Below, piece by piece: positions 35,486 through 48,200 of a stretch of DNA of 64,000 nt. Source of the stretch: Dicaeum eximium. Its lineage: Eukaryota; Chordata; Aves; Passeriformes; Dicaeidae. Where the stretch lies: assembly GCA_013396995.1 (NCBI GenBank), contig VWZP01007940.1, positions 2,217,431 to 2,281,430 on the forward strand. Reading direction: 5' to 3'. The notes under the pieces were generated by a model that was not told the DNA's origin, did no database searches, and saw nothing but the letters and a program-made list of their open reading frames with translations. The translations under genes were made by a program, and so were the position numbers. Numbering within the stretch: the first letter of the stretch is position 1; every line of letters begins with the position of its first letter.

Positions 35486-37899
35486 GCAGAAAGTAATTTC
35501 TCAGGTAGTAATCAGAGACTCCCTAGAATCCAAAGGGCCTGATTTCTTCCTTCTCCACATGAGTTTTCTTATCTAATGCAAGCATAAAGTAATATAAACA
35601 AAAATACATAAACTATCATCCAACTCCCTAAAAAGAAAGCTATGTAAGACAGAAGTGCATCATATTGCTTTGCATAGCAGAATGTGGTCAGATTTGGTAA
35701 TAAATGTGGCATAAAAATCTACCTAAACCAGAGTTTAATCCCTTTCACTTAATTCTATTTGATTTTAAATATAAAGATGGAGATAAAGAAAGTCCTTTCT
35801 ACTTTAGGTTACTAAATATATTTATTATTAAAATGTAATCAGATTTTGCTTCATACCTTTATAAAAATTGGGCTGTGTCAATACAAAGACTAGGGATCCT
35901 GTATGCAAACATATACTTTGAAATCTTGACAGAATTAGTGCTTTTACTGATGGGGATTTGTTAAGAGAAGCTGAACTCTTCAAAGAAATGCTTCCAGAAA
36001 AAAATGAGCAATTTCCTTTTATTTGCATTGAAGAATGCTCATTGCATACTCTCATATCCTGGAGTGTGCATCCAGGTCTAATAATCAATCAAAACAAACT
36101 GCTGTATTCAAGACTGTCATTTGCAATTTCAAGAATTGTTTTGTTTTGGCTTTTTTTTTGAAAGTAGTTCACACTTCACTTCTGAAAGGAAAACATTGCC
36201 TGTAGGATGCATTAACATCTTGATTTTCCACGTGTTTGCTCACTGTTACATTTCTAAGCTAGGTATAGGAAAAACAAGGGTAGAGAGACTTGATATGTTT
36301 ATCAAGATATGATTATCAAAAATTTCATGAGTTAACTGGAAGTGCAGTGATATATCTCTAAGTATTCCTGGTGTATATAAATAAAACAAATAACAAATGG
36401 CACAATGCAAAACAACAGGAAAGCAGTACACATGAAAGCATTTATGGCTTATTCAAAATAAGAGTCCAAAATCTGTATAAACACCAAGCTTGAAAGAAAG
36501 TTTAATCCTCTTTCTATAACATGAAACATAAAACCAGAATTTAAAGACCAATATACGTGACCTTAATGGAAAAGGGATGTATGTTATAAGGTTTTATTAT
36601 TATTTACTTTTAAAATATATTACTTTAAAGATTTTCCAGAACAGTAATTTTCAGAGGATATTTTCATGAAAAAGCATTTAAAAGAAAATACGTACATTTT
36701 AATTTTTATTTCAGTAATCATCCAATGTTATTTTAAATGTAAGAAGTTGACTGCATTTTATTCACAGGGGCTGAATTCAGGAGGAGAGGGGAAACCAGAG
36801 AGGAAAATATAATTACACTTCTCTAAGCTCAGCATACAAAATATCTTCTATGTGATTGAAGTGGCAAAGTAAATTGCTACACAGTTAATTGTGCAGATGT
36901 TCAAAATATTATAAATTTTAATTTTACCAAGATATTAAAAAACCCAAAACAAAACAAGAGGACACTGTATTTCTCTTTTCTTTCTAGGCAGTTACAAAGC
37001 AATTTTTCTTCTTCCTGTTTGTAGTTTAATGAAACTAAGCCCTTTGAAATTCTGGTATTTATTTTGATGGGATAATTTGTGCTTCCTTCACATCATGCAT
37101 AAGCTAATGGTAGTTTTCTTATCTAGGTCTCATTGCTTTGCATATATTTTGCTCAAAGCATTATCATCTTATCCATTTGACCTTTATTAAAACTATTGTG
37201 GGGTAAGTCTTATCAGCCTGTCAGAGTACTTTAGGAAAGATTGGTTTTTTGCCATGTTTATCCTTTGTACCTAGATATTTCTAGTCCATTACACTGAAAT
37301 AGATTTATGAGTATTACCCCTGTTTAGTTTTAGCATCTCTATTGCAGCCTAGCTGTGGGTGCTCAGGCATGCCCACTTCTTTTGGTACACATCAATGGAT
37401 AAACTTTTGATCCTGCAAATGTCTTCTGTTGTAATAATATCACTTCAAAATTGAAATTGCTTTAGTCCTGAAATAGGAAATATTTTGTTCACCAAGCTAA
37501 CATGATTGCAGTCTTCCTCCTTTTCATTGTCAGTACAAAGAAAGGCTGTACTTTACAAATTTTATCACCTGACCTCTTCATTGCTACACTTTATTTTGAT
37601 TATAACACATAACATGGGATAGTATATAAACTAAAAAAATTAGGACTTTGGTGTTCAGCTAGTGTAATAAATGTTCTACAAACACTTCAGAGGGATCATA
37701 TTTTAATCCATCAAAACATATGTGTGTCCCGTAGCAAGTTAAAGAATATGGAAATTCGTCTTTATCTAGCATTTCATAATTCTCTCTCACTCTCTCTCAT
37801 TCTCAAAATGCTTTCTATATTCTGCCTCAGTTTGCTGACAGAGTATAAGCTTCTGGACAGACTCTTGCTGTTCTAGAACCTAAGAGGACACAATCATTA
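35486..37899. other. Non-coding AT-rich stretch
   Basis: No gene or element recognised. A CT-rich run (CTCTCTC units) is at about 37782-37803. Confidence 0.55.
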
Positions 37900-38140
37900 G
37901 CAGAGGAAGGCTAATAGGTTTGGACATCACCTGTCCTGCATTTAAGCCTTCCCGGTCTCCCTGCCCCTCTGTGCTCCCCTGGCTGATGGGCACTCTCTCG
38001 CTCTGCTGCCTTGCTTCTGCTCACAAGAGCCAGGGAAGATGCTAGGGGCTCATTCCACTGGAAAAAAACCCAACTGTGCTCTGTTCTCTGTGTTACTGTT
38101 GCCTCAACTCCCTGATACAGCCAATAAAGAGCCTGTCTTG
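37900..38140 (+). other. GC-richer block ending at AATAAA
   Basis: This C-rich block includes CTCCCTGCCCCTCTGTGCTC and ends with a canonical AATAAA at 38123-38128, followed by GAGCCTGTCTTGG. It could be the end of an old LTR or of a processed transcript; there is no open frame on the plus strand that would support a gene. I could not assign it to a family. Confidence 0.3.
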
Positions 38141-38255
38141 GCACTATGAAAAGAAGTGGGAAGCAGACAGGGAGCAGTAATGGAACAGTCAGCCAGGAGC
38201 TGTGGTTTTGGCAGAGCGCTGTGTAAATGCAAGTCAGGTGGCATTTTTAAGAGTA

Positions 38256-38269
38256 GTTACTATGGAAAC
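38256..38269. promoter_or_regulatory. Near-consensus RFX X-box
   Basis: GTTACTATGGAAAC differs at one base from the palindromic X-box consensus GTTRCCATGGYAAC bound by RFX factors, allowing for the flexible centre. It lies in non-repetitive sequence about 130 bp to the right of the AATAAA-bearing block. A single motif of this kind is suggestive only. Confidence 0.3.
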
Positions 38270-38599
38270 CAAAGAAGTGCTACTTTGCTGAAGTTTTATC
38301 ACTTAGAGTTATGCATTTATACCTCCACCAATATTTCTCTCCTCATCTTTGTGGAGAAAAGCAAGCACCATTAAAAATAGATTTACTGAATGTAACAGTG
38401 AATCAATTCTGAACATGGCTGTTTGCACAGAGTTCCCACTCAGAGACAGACTGCAAATAATTTCTCTGAAGAATACATTAATGTTTTGTGACTAATAGGC
38501 TATTTAAATTTTAACTTCTACTGGAGGAGTCACAGCAATGAAGCCTTGTGCCTAATGCACTTGGTTGTAGACATAACCAGGCTTAAACCTGTAGTCACA

Positions 38600-39040
38600 C
38601 GTCAGTTCTTCCTCAAACTGTATACTCCTCATCCTCAGCTCTGGTGAGTAAACACAGCTGTTCTCAGCACACATGAGCCATGCCTGGGCTACCAGACTAC
38701 CAGCCCACAGCCCACCCATGCAGCCTCCTTGCTCAGGGGCTCAGTGATGGCACTGGCAGTGCAGGGCAGGGCAGGAGGGACTCCCATCCCCCTTGGGTGA
38801 GCCAGGGCTGTGACTTCAGTACCTGGTGACCTCAGTAGCACCTGCCATGCTGAAGGGATGTGCAGAAGTAAGTGTGAGCTATCCCTGGGATGAGGGATGA
38901 GGAGGAAGAACTTCCTGACACCAGAAGATTTCGCTGGTGCCTTGGGGCAGCTACACCCACCTGCCCCTGGTGGGGACCAGAGGACCCTGTGAGGGTGAGC
39001 ATCCTGCCAGGGGAGAGGGGAAACAGTTGAAGGGTGGTCA
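38600..39040. other. GC-rich island, unassigned
   Basis: About 440 bp are rich in CAGCC, CTGGG and GGGCA words and stand out from AT-rich flanks. CpG dinucleotides are nearly absent, so it is not a CpG island. The minus-strand 82-codon frame at 38832-39080 resembles nothing known to me. It may be an old repeat or regulatory DNA. Confidence 0.35.
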
Positions 39041-39186
39041 AATACAATCTATATTCTGTATTTAATGAGACTTTTCTCATTCATGAGGTAACTTGGACTT
39101 TTAAGTTGCTGAAGGATTGATTGGACTAATGAAATTTTTAGTGCTCTCTCTAGATATATGTACACAAATGTGTAAATATATGTGTA

Positions 39187-39225
39187 TGTACTTTATGTAC
39201 ACAAAGTGCATGTACTTTATGTACA
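39187..39225. repeat. Two direct copies of a 15-bp palindromic word
   Basis: TGTACTTTATGTACA occurs at 39187-39201 and again at 39211-39225, period 24 bp. Each copy is itself an inverted repeat (TGTAC/GTACA around TTTAT). The surroundings are rich in TATATG/TGTAC words, so slippage in a purine-pyrimidine alternating tract is the likely cause. Confidence 0.75.
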
Positions 39226-40062
39226 AAATCATATATTAATGATATACATGTGATTTTTTCCTTTACCCTATTTTAAGATTCTTTCATTCAACAGAACTTC
39301 TTACTCGAGCTAGGTTGTCATTTTATACCCAGAAACCCCATGAAGTCCTCACTCCTGATGTCCTTCTAGGGCTTGAGATACATGAGAGAAAAAAATCAGA
39401 GCTGCAATAACCACATTCCACTTCTGGTTTTAATTGATTAATCACAGTGAAGAATACATCCTTGTAAATGTAGTCTTAACAGTACAGTAAGAAAGAATAA
39501 AAATCATCTGTAGATGTGCATACCCTACCTGCATCCTAACCCTTCATAGGAACAGATGCTTTATGTGTATTAGTCCTTTCTTGCTCACCATATATTCAAT
39601 ATGTTCAATTCCACAGGAAGAAAATCTTGTTGGCTGTGCCACAAGAGAGACACAGCACACACTCCCAGTGTCTGGATGATTTGGAAACTAAAATTCTGCA
39701 TTGTGCTGGAGTGTGTTGTCTCAGGTCAGCCTAAACACACAAAAAACTGAATGTATCTAATAGAACAGATATTGTCTCTAGGAGAGATACAACTCCACAC
39801 TGTTAGAAATACAGTCCTTCTAAGCATCTTAAAAATGTATCTGATTATCAAAAGAATTTTTTACTTCATAATTATTGTAAGTAATTATCTCAAGCTGTGT
39901 CTGTACAGGATGAAGTCCAAGAAGAAATCTCTGGAGTCTGCATAAAATTTCGACCCTGCTTCTCATTGCCTCCTGGTTTTGTAGGGGCCATTGCTCCTCT
40001 GCATATTCCACACCTCCTCTGAATCTTGTGGGGAAGACCTATGGCCTTACAAAAATAATTTC

Positions 40063-40080
40063 TTTTTTTTTTTTTTTTTT
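40063..40080. repeat. Poly-T tract (T18)
   Basis: Eighteen uninterrupted T. On the minus strand it would read as a poly-A tail, but no retrotransposed body is recognisable to its left. Confidence 0.85.
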
Positions 40081-41735
40081 CTATTTCTATTGCAAGGGCT
40101 TAAAATTCTTCTAGAGTATAATCTTGGCATCATTATGTTAAATAGCATTTAGGAGTTGTGTGATATGTATTCTGTCCCTTGGAACTTGGTGTGAGAAGGT
40201 TTTGAGGGGCTATAAAGCCTGCAGAGAGTATTGGGGAAGTGTAACAGCACAGAGCTAAACATGGTGTGATATATATTTATAGATAAACATGTTATCTGTA
40301 GGGAGCAATACCTGGAGCAGACTGTCCCTCAAAACCATGATTAGATTTTTCTTGTATCTGAAAGATAACTTTGAAAAATACACATGCAGACCCATAATAA
40401 GCACACAAAGAAAATCTGGGAAGGTAAATTTTCAGGAAAAATATCAGCACAATTTAAAAATACATACTTTTGTTTCCCAAGCTGACAAACTAAAAGAAAG
40501 AAAAAAATAGCTGCTTGAGTCCTGAGCATCAAAACTGTAGTCTTTCATTAGAAGTTATGAAGAATTAAACACCTGAGGTAGGAGATACCCCTGTGGGTGC
40601 AGAGACCACTGAAAGCATGATAAGAAGAAAACATATAAATTCAACTAGATTATTATAATTTATACACATGAAAAAATTAAATGATAGGAATCCCTGTTAG
40701 TAATATAGCATTGCATATTTCCTATTTCTTATGCACTTCAACAGAAGGGATTTCTGAAAACACTGATGTAGTTTGGTTTGGCTTAAACATTGCATACAAA
40801 GGTAAATACAAAGATAATTGGTTTAAAACCCCCAACCTAGTAACACATTAAGTAGTACTATGGAGTAGCTGTAGTATATGAAATTATAGCTGTAGTTATA
40901 TGCACCTTTAGGGCAAGTCTTTAAATATATTTTTAGAATTGTTTGATTTTTAATTAATATAATAAACCTGTCACAGTAATTTTCAATTAAATGTTTTCAT
41001 GACACCTTCAACTTAAACTGTTTTGGAAGGAAAGGGTATTAAGAGGAAAACTTGTAACAGTTGTGAAAATCTAATTTAACTTGTATTGAGAGTTGTTTTC
41101 TACTCATTTTTTGCCACAACAGGAATGAGAGGCAAATTAATTGTTCTGTTACTTTATTGTGAAATTAGATATACTCACACTTGATACCTTAATCACAAAT
41201 TAGATAAATTTTTCTACTATTCAAAGTGGCTGTCTTCCATTACTTTCTGGCTGTACATTCAAAAGAGCAGAGGTAAAGAAAAGAAATATCAAAATTCAAC
41301 ATATTAAGGTGCACCTGATAGAAATTCAGAGAGTGAGGGGCATTACAATCTCTTCGTTATACAATTAAGAAAACTCTGTTCTTGTGAGACTCCACAAATC
41401 AAAGTGTTACTGCAAAATATTCCATAGTTGAATGTACTGAATCAGTTGCCTTAAAAAAAAAAAGAAAAGAAAAGAAAACAACAGCAGTCACCATAATAAA
41501 GTAAATAAATACCTTAAACAGAAAAACACAGCTGGTCTTTGAAAATATGTTCTGAATTTTTCAGGGCTGCAGTCTCGATTCTCAGAAGTTTTCTTTACCA
41601 TGTGTTTAATTAACACTATAGTCATGGAAACTTCAAGCACCTGTAGTTGTTCCTCAGAACCACGTTAAATAGCCTGTAGAAGGCCTGTCATGACTTTTAA
41701 TTTCTAATCTGCTTTGAATTTCATCAATATTCTTC

Positions 41736-42254
41736 ATGGCTAGTGTGTCGCCCTGCCTCCCCTTTGCTCTGCAGCCCATGCCCTGTGAAACTGGTGTTCA
41801 GAGCAACAGCTGCTTCAGGCTTCCTTGGAGCAGGTGCCTGCCAATCCTAACTTCTGATTCCACAGCATGTAAAGGTCCATGTTACAAGGTCACAGGGTTC
41901 TTCCATTCCTTTTTCATTCACTACTGTGGCATCAGTGCCCCAGAGATAAATTCCCTTTCTTTCTTACCTGCAAAATCTTTTCTTATCTGTTTTGATTTTC
42001 TAAATATTTTCTGTAATTTTGCAAGGATATACAGTACACTGACAGTCATAGAGCACCATAAAAAGCAGCTTTATTGTATAAATGGTGAAGGACTTTACTG
42101 TGGAGTTTTAAACAGCAAAGAAGGGAAGAGAACTTGGTCAGACCTTCTTTCAGTATATCCTTTCTTCTGGAAATACACAGAGGAAAATACACAGATTCCA
42201 AGATATTTAGCAAAAGATCTGCACTTGGCTGACAGATATTCCCTTCAAGAATAA
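41736..42254 (+). other. Unassigned 172-codon open frame, probably chance
   Basis: This is the longest uninterrupted frame outside the N gap, the CR1 ORF1 relic and tandem repeats. The translation has no domain, signal peptide or repeat I recognise, is irregular in composition, and includes AT-rich stretches read as F/N/K-rich segments. No promoter, splice site arrangement or polyadenylation signal frames it. In 64 kb of DNA a frame of this size can arise by chance. Confidence 0.12.
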
Positions 42255-45200
42255 AAAAGATAATCTAGAAAATATTCATATACTTGTAAGCGGTGCTGGT
42301 ATTGGAGATGACTCCTTTATGAAGTGAAATGGCCTAATTAAAGGAACTCCAGTTTGCATTAAGTTAGAGGTAAGTTTCTTCCAGATGGGTTACACCAGAT
42401 AGAGCTACTGTTTGTTGGCTGAGAAATGTGGAGTGGGTGGCCTTTGTGCTGGTAAGTGAGCATGGGGCTCCCAGTGGAGATCTCTGTAGCTCTACTAGAC
42501 TGTGAAGATAACTCTCAAGAGACCTTTGTAGTTTGGGTTTAGAATTCTATCCCTTTCACAGAGGGAGGAAAAACTAGTCCCTTTGCTCTTTAAATCTATG
42601 ATCTCAATAAACAACTTCAGAATATTATGTGTTACAGGAAGGTTATACTTTTCTTCCTTGAGACTTCCCTGCTTTTAAGCTTTTCTACAAATATCCAGCT
42701 TAGTTTGGTGCAAAAGCCCTATCTGTCTTGTATCACAAATCACACATTATTCTCAAGCTCCTGCATGGTTATTTTTCTTAAGAGAAAACATGCTGTTAGT
42801 TTTGTTCAAGGAACAGTTGCTAAATGATTATTATTATTTCCTACAGATTATATCATCTCTTAAGAGCAAATCGCTTCTTCACAACAAGTTAATAAAATGC
42901 AAAAGAAGGCATCCAAGTTCCATTTAAAATAAACGGTGAATCTATTAAAATCTAAAAAGGCTTTAAAAAGTATCTGTAGTCTCATCTGTCAAAAAAGATG
43001 GTGCATAATATTGTGGAAAAGCTGATGGAGTTTTTTTCCCCAATGTGTACATCCATAAGGTTCTATGAACGATTTAAAGCAGCATAATTCAGCACTGCTG
43101 CTGGAGGGAGTAGAAGCACCATGAACTCTAAAGGAAACTTAATCCACTCATAAGTTTTAGCCCTGCCACAAAGGTTTGCTGCACTTGAAAGCTTAGTATA
43201 ATGCAAAACAGCATGGACTAATTGGAGCATCATTTCTTTCAGTGGAAATTGATGCTTTATCATCAACTTTATCATCATGCTTGTAAAATTCTTAGAAATG
43301 TTGTGATTCTGAAAACAACCTCTTCATATTGATTATACTTGAATCAAAGCTGCATCCTCTAAATTCTGTAACATAAAAAAGCATAATTTCCTTCTCTAAG
43401 AAGTTTATCTTCCCACAAAAATTCGATGATGATTTGTAGTTATAGAGCCTTCCTTGTTTTTCTCTATGAAACTATCCACATCTTCTTGGCAAATTGAGAA
43501 CCTGTGTTGGGGGATCATTGGTGTGTTTGTAGGTGTGGAAAAAACTCCTTATAATTAAGTGATTTTTGGAGATCAGGTGTTGGGTTAATGAACTACGTTT
43601 CTTATAGAAATTTAAAATGATTTTTCTATTTATGAGTTATTTCAGTCATACTAGAGATTCAGGGACAGTAGGTAGAAAGAGCAAGGCACACCAGTATAAT
43701 TGAAAACAAGTGGGAAGAGCAGTGTGGAGATGAGCTATGGGAGAGACATTCCCCAATGCACACAGTGCCTGCAGTTGAGTCACAAATGCTCAGATGGCTG
43801 ACTCTCACACTGCACTTTATATAGATAGTGTCAGGTCCTTGCAGATATGAAAGTCAGCTGCTGATTTCTTTCATTGTGGCACCAATCCAAGTCAGATATA
43901 CCGATTTTTATGCAAGTTCTTCATACTCAGAACACTCAGGCTAGAAGTTAGATTTTTGCATAAAAGTTAAGACTAACCTGATTATTGCTCAAGATTTTAA
44001 TTTTATTTCCTTTTCACTTCTGAAGGTGGCAGACATGTAAAGTCAGGAGGAGGGAAAGATTGTTTTTACTTTAAAATGTAGTTAGAAAATGCCACATAGG
44101 CTAACAATAGCTCAAAAAGATGGACTCCCTGGATGTGCTAATGCCCCTGTTAAGTCAATACTTTTTGAGATGTTAAGTTAATATGCGTTGAGATTAGTGG
44201 GTAATAAATAAGTTATGAATCTATTTCCCCCAGGAATTCTTTGCACTTTTCCATATAGCTTTTTTGTACAGGTGGTCACAGATGGAACTGTCTGAGCCAA
44301 GTAGTCTGTGGTGGACTGAGTCACAGGTTTGTGTGGATCAAAAGCTGCTCCCAAGTTAATGACACAATATAATTTACTATACAATTCCCACCCCACAAGA
44401 AGCTGCAGTCTCACTTCTGAGCACCGGTGACTTATGTCCTTGGAACCCCTCCCCCAGTTCAGTTTCTTGGAGGTAGACTCAAGGTTGCTTTTTCACAGTT
44501 TCAGAAAATTTCCAGCAACTCTATAAGCAAACAAATGAAAAGCAATTTTCTACAGACATTTCCCTGCCCACGAGACCATTTCTTCTTCCTAACTTCAACC
44601 CATTTGTGCTGATTAACAGCTCAAAGGTCTTTTTTACTAAGCAAAAATTAATTCCTTCTGAGGGAGTCAGATCATATTCAGCCTCCCACAATGTCATATT
44701 CAACAGGGGACAGCTATAAGCTAGCAGAAGGTAATTGTGTTACTCCCTAAAAAGTGGGAGTCTTTCTGTAAAGATTAAAACAATGGCTGTGCAGAGTAGA
44801 ACATCTCTATCTGACTGTGAATGTATATAGACTTATTGTCCTGTAAAAATACAGCTCTGTGCAAAGAGCTACTTGAGTTCCCTTAAGCTTATGTAAGAGG
44901 TTTTTGGTGGAGACTCTGTGCCGATGAGCAGATCCCCTAACATAAATGAAGTTCTGAGTAATGTTCCCTTTAAAGTCTTGCATTTAGATGGGGAAATTGC
45001 ACTGGTTTATAAGAACAAGACTATATCTATAAAGTAAGAGGCAGTAGCACTAGCATGGAACTAAATGGTAGAGCTGTATCAAATAAAGGATAAATACAGT
45101 TTTGCTAAGCACTGTCATGGAGCCACTCAGGCTGTTCAGTGGAAATGTTTGTTAAATCCAAGCTGCAGGAACACAGGAGAGATTGACTGTAGATGGCAGA

Positions 45201-48200
45201 CTCGTGTGATAAGCCAGGAAGGAAATAAACACACGGGCAAATATCAGAGGCTATGTTTCAGTTGAAAGTGAATATTCTGCTTCCTACTGCCCAATAGTTC
45301 TGTTGGTTCAGAGACAACAGACAGAGAAATAGAAAAACCAAATAGAAAGACAAAATCCAGTCAAAGACAAAAACACTAATGCTTCCTTAATGTAAAAGAA
45401 TATGCTTGTGTGTATGTATAGGTTAGAGTACTGGAGGGGCACAGTGACTTGACTTAAAAATAAAGTGAGCACGTCTGGAAGTTTTTTCTTCTTTTGGTCT
45501 GAAAGATAAATGCAACCACAAAAGAACAGAAAACAGTAGAATTTGTATCTGGCTTTTATTACGGATTTAAATACTTTAACTATAAGGTTGCTGAGATGTT
45601 CTTATAATCCCCAGTTAAAAGGCAATGCATGCCAGGTATCCACAAGGAAGAGATGAATATGGGAACTTTAAAAGTTCTAGAATATTCTTGCCAGAATTTC
45701 ACCCACTTTATATCTGAAGTCTGTGATGTTTTCCACTTAATTTCAGATGAAAAATGACAGAATTGTGGACCCAATATGTTTGTTTGGGTTTTTTTTCCCT
45801 AGGAGAATAGAGTTAGTAATGTGAATCATGAATAATCATCTCTGTAAATAGGAGCAAATTGTTTATTTTGAGCATATTCCCTTCTTGTGTTATTTTAATT
45901 TATATAGGATTCAATTTATAGAAGTATATGCATGAAAGAAACACATCATGAAATATGAGAATTTTGTCTTATATAAAAACAAGGAGATGGACTGTACAGG
46001 ATATTCCAAAGTGATCTGAATAAATCACCATTGCACAGAACTTTGGTGGAGACATAAACGTAAGAAAATTACTTATTTTTCCTTGAACAGTGACCATTAT
46101 TGTCAGAAAAATTCAGGCCACATTGTCACTTGGGAAAAAAACATATCATCTGTAGGAGAAAATCCCACCTGTTCAGAGCAGGTCTAACATAAAGAGGAGT
46201 GGTAGGAACATGTGTTTAAGCAAATTGTACTTCAGGTAATACAACTGCATAGAAGATCAGCTGCCACTACAGTGTATGAAATCAAGTCACGAGCACTAAG
46301 CTCTGGCAGAGCTTCATAACTATAGATGTATTACAGCAGAAACAATATATCATAATGCTGATTGCTATTTTAAGACTGGTATATTTAACTGATTCCTGTA
46401 TTTAACATCTGAATCCCAGCTGTGCACAGCAAGTTTTTATATCATCAAATGAAAAGATTTTGACAAGTTCTGTCTTGCTGGTACCGCAGAATGCACAGAA
46501 TGATCACGGAATGATGCAACTTGACTTGTACTTGGTATTATATTGGTTCTGACCTAGATAGCCCACAGAGCATTTGAGGGATACATGAAAACAAGATTTA
46601 AAAATTATTGCATTCCAGGTTCTTAAATTCATGATGGATCAAAGGCTAATCCTGCCTTTAGCTGCTTAGAATACAACCAAGATCCAAATGTCAAATGTCT
46701 TCAGAGTAGCAGTATGTCTTTCACATTTGTGAAAATTCTAGCTTGTATATTCCCTTATTTAAGCCTTACTTCTTTTAAGTGGCAATTCTTGATAACAAAA
46801 ACCCTGTGGTAAAACGTTCATGTACAAATGAATCCCATTAATAAGGAAACTGTCTATTTGGCTTGACAAGATGAGACATGTACTGTACAAGATCTGTTTC
46901 CCACATGGTGAGCTTTATCACATAGTCTGGCTCTAAGCAGTTGCATTATTTTCTATGTCACTAAAATTAAATAAAAATGTTAAGAAAAGCTGCCAACTGT
47001 GAAAACAAATCCAAATAAAAAATTAAACACCCAAACATGATTTACTGTTTCATGTGGCAAAACATTATTAGAACAATGAGAAAGCAGTCTGTCTGATAAT
47101 TCATTTTTTACTGTGAGCATACGTAGTGTAATTCATCAGTAAGAGCAGTCAACTTTCTCTTTTTGCATGTCCTCCACAAAACCCCCACCAGAAAAATGAA
47201 ACCATATAAACACTTAAAAGAACCTAAGAAATCAGAAAAATTAAACTTAAAAAAGTCAGTTGCATTGTCATCAGTGTTTTCTATGCTGAGGATAGTAACA
47301 GGTATGACTCATTTCTACCTAAAAAGTGCATCTCGCTCATGTGGGAAAAGGTGCAGTAAAGTAGGAGGAGAACTACATGGCTTAGATGGGCACAGATTTA
47401 TGAAATAATAGAATATACATACAAATACAATTTTTATTTTCATCCATAATATACTTACAGCAAGACTATGGTCTTATCCAAATTATCACAAGCCAATGCA
47501 GTTTAACCTAAGCATAAGGAATAGATAATGTTTCAAATATACTGAAATCAGCGATGAATGTCAAGCACATAAGCTTGCCTCTACTTTTAAAGTCATTGAG
47601 GTTCACCAACAACTGTATGTCACTTTACAGTGTGTATAAAAGACTGTGCTGAGTATTTTCATAAACTGAATAATTGATTCATGCAAATCAACTATTACCA
47701 CTACTACTGCTTTAGTCTTACTTTGCAATCTTTTTCTCCCCATTTTTTTTTTTTTGTGACAAAGAAGTAGTTTGTCCATCAAGAAAATAATTTTGCTTCT
47801 TTTCTACATTTGTCATGTTGAGATTCTGAATGTAAAGCAGAACTGAAAAGATTTGTCCACCGATTTTCAGATGCAGGACTTGCAGAGAAGAAATAGTGCT
47901 CTCTCAACACACATCCCTCAGAGATGCCTACAAAGATTCTATGATATTACCCAACGGAATGTAACCTCTACAGTGACCTAGGACACCAAGTCATAGAATA
48001 TATACCTTGACATGTCTGAGACTTCCCATGCATGAGCTTGACAGTGAGAAGAGGCCACAGTTAGCTCCCAGAATAATTTCCATACATAGCAGTACCAGTT
48101 GGGAAGGGGTAGTCTTGATCTTCAACTGGCAACAATTATCTGGCATGGACATGAGAAGGAAAATAATTAATGTTATTTTTGCTGAATGAACAGTACAAGT

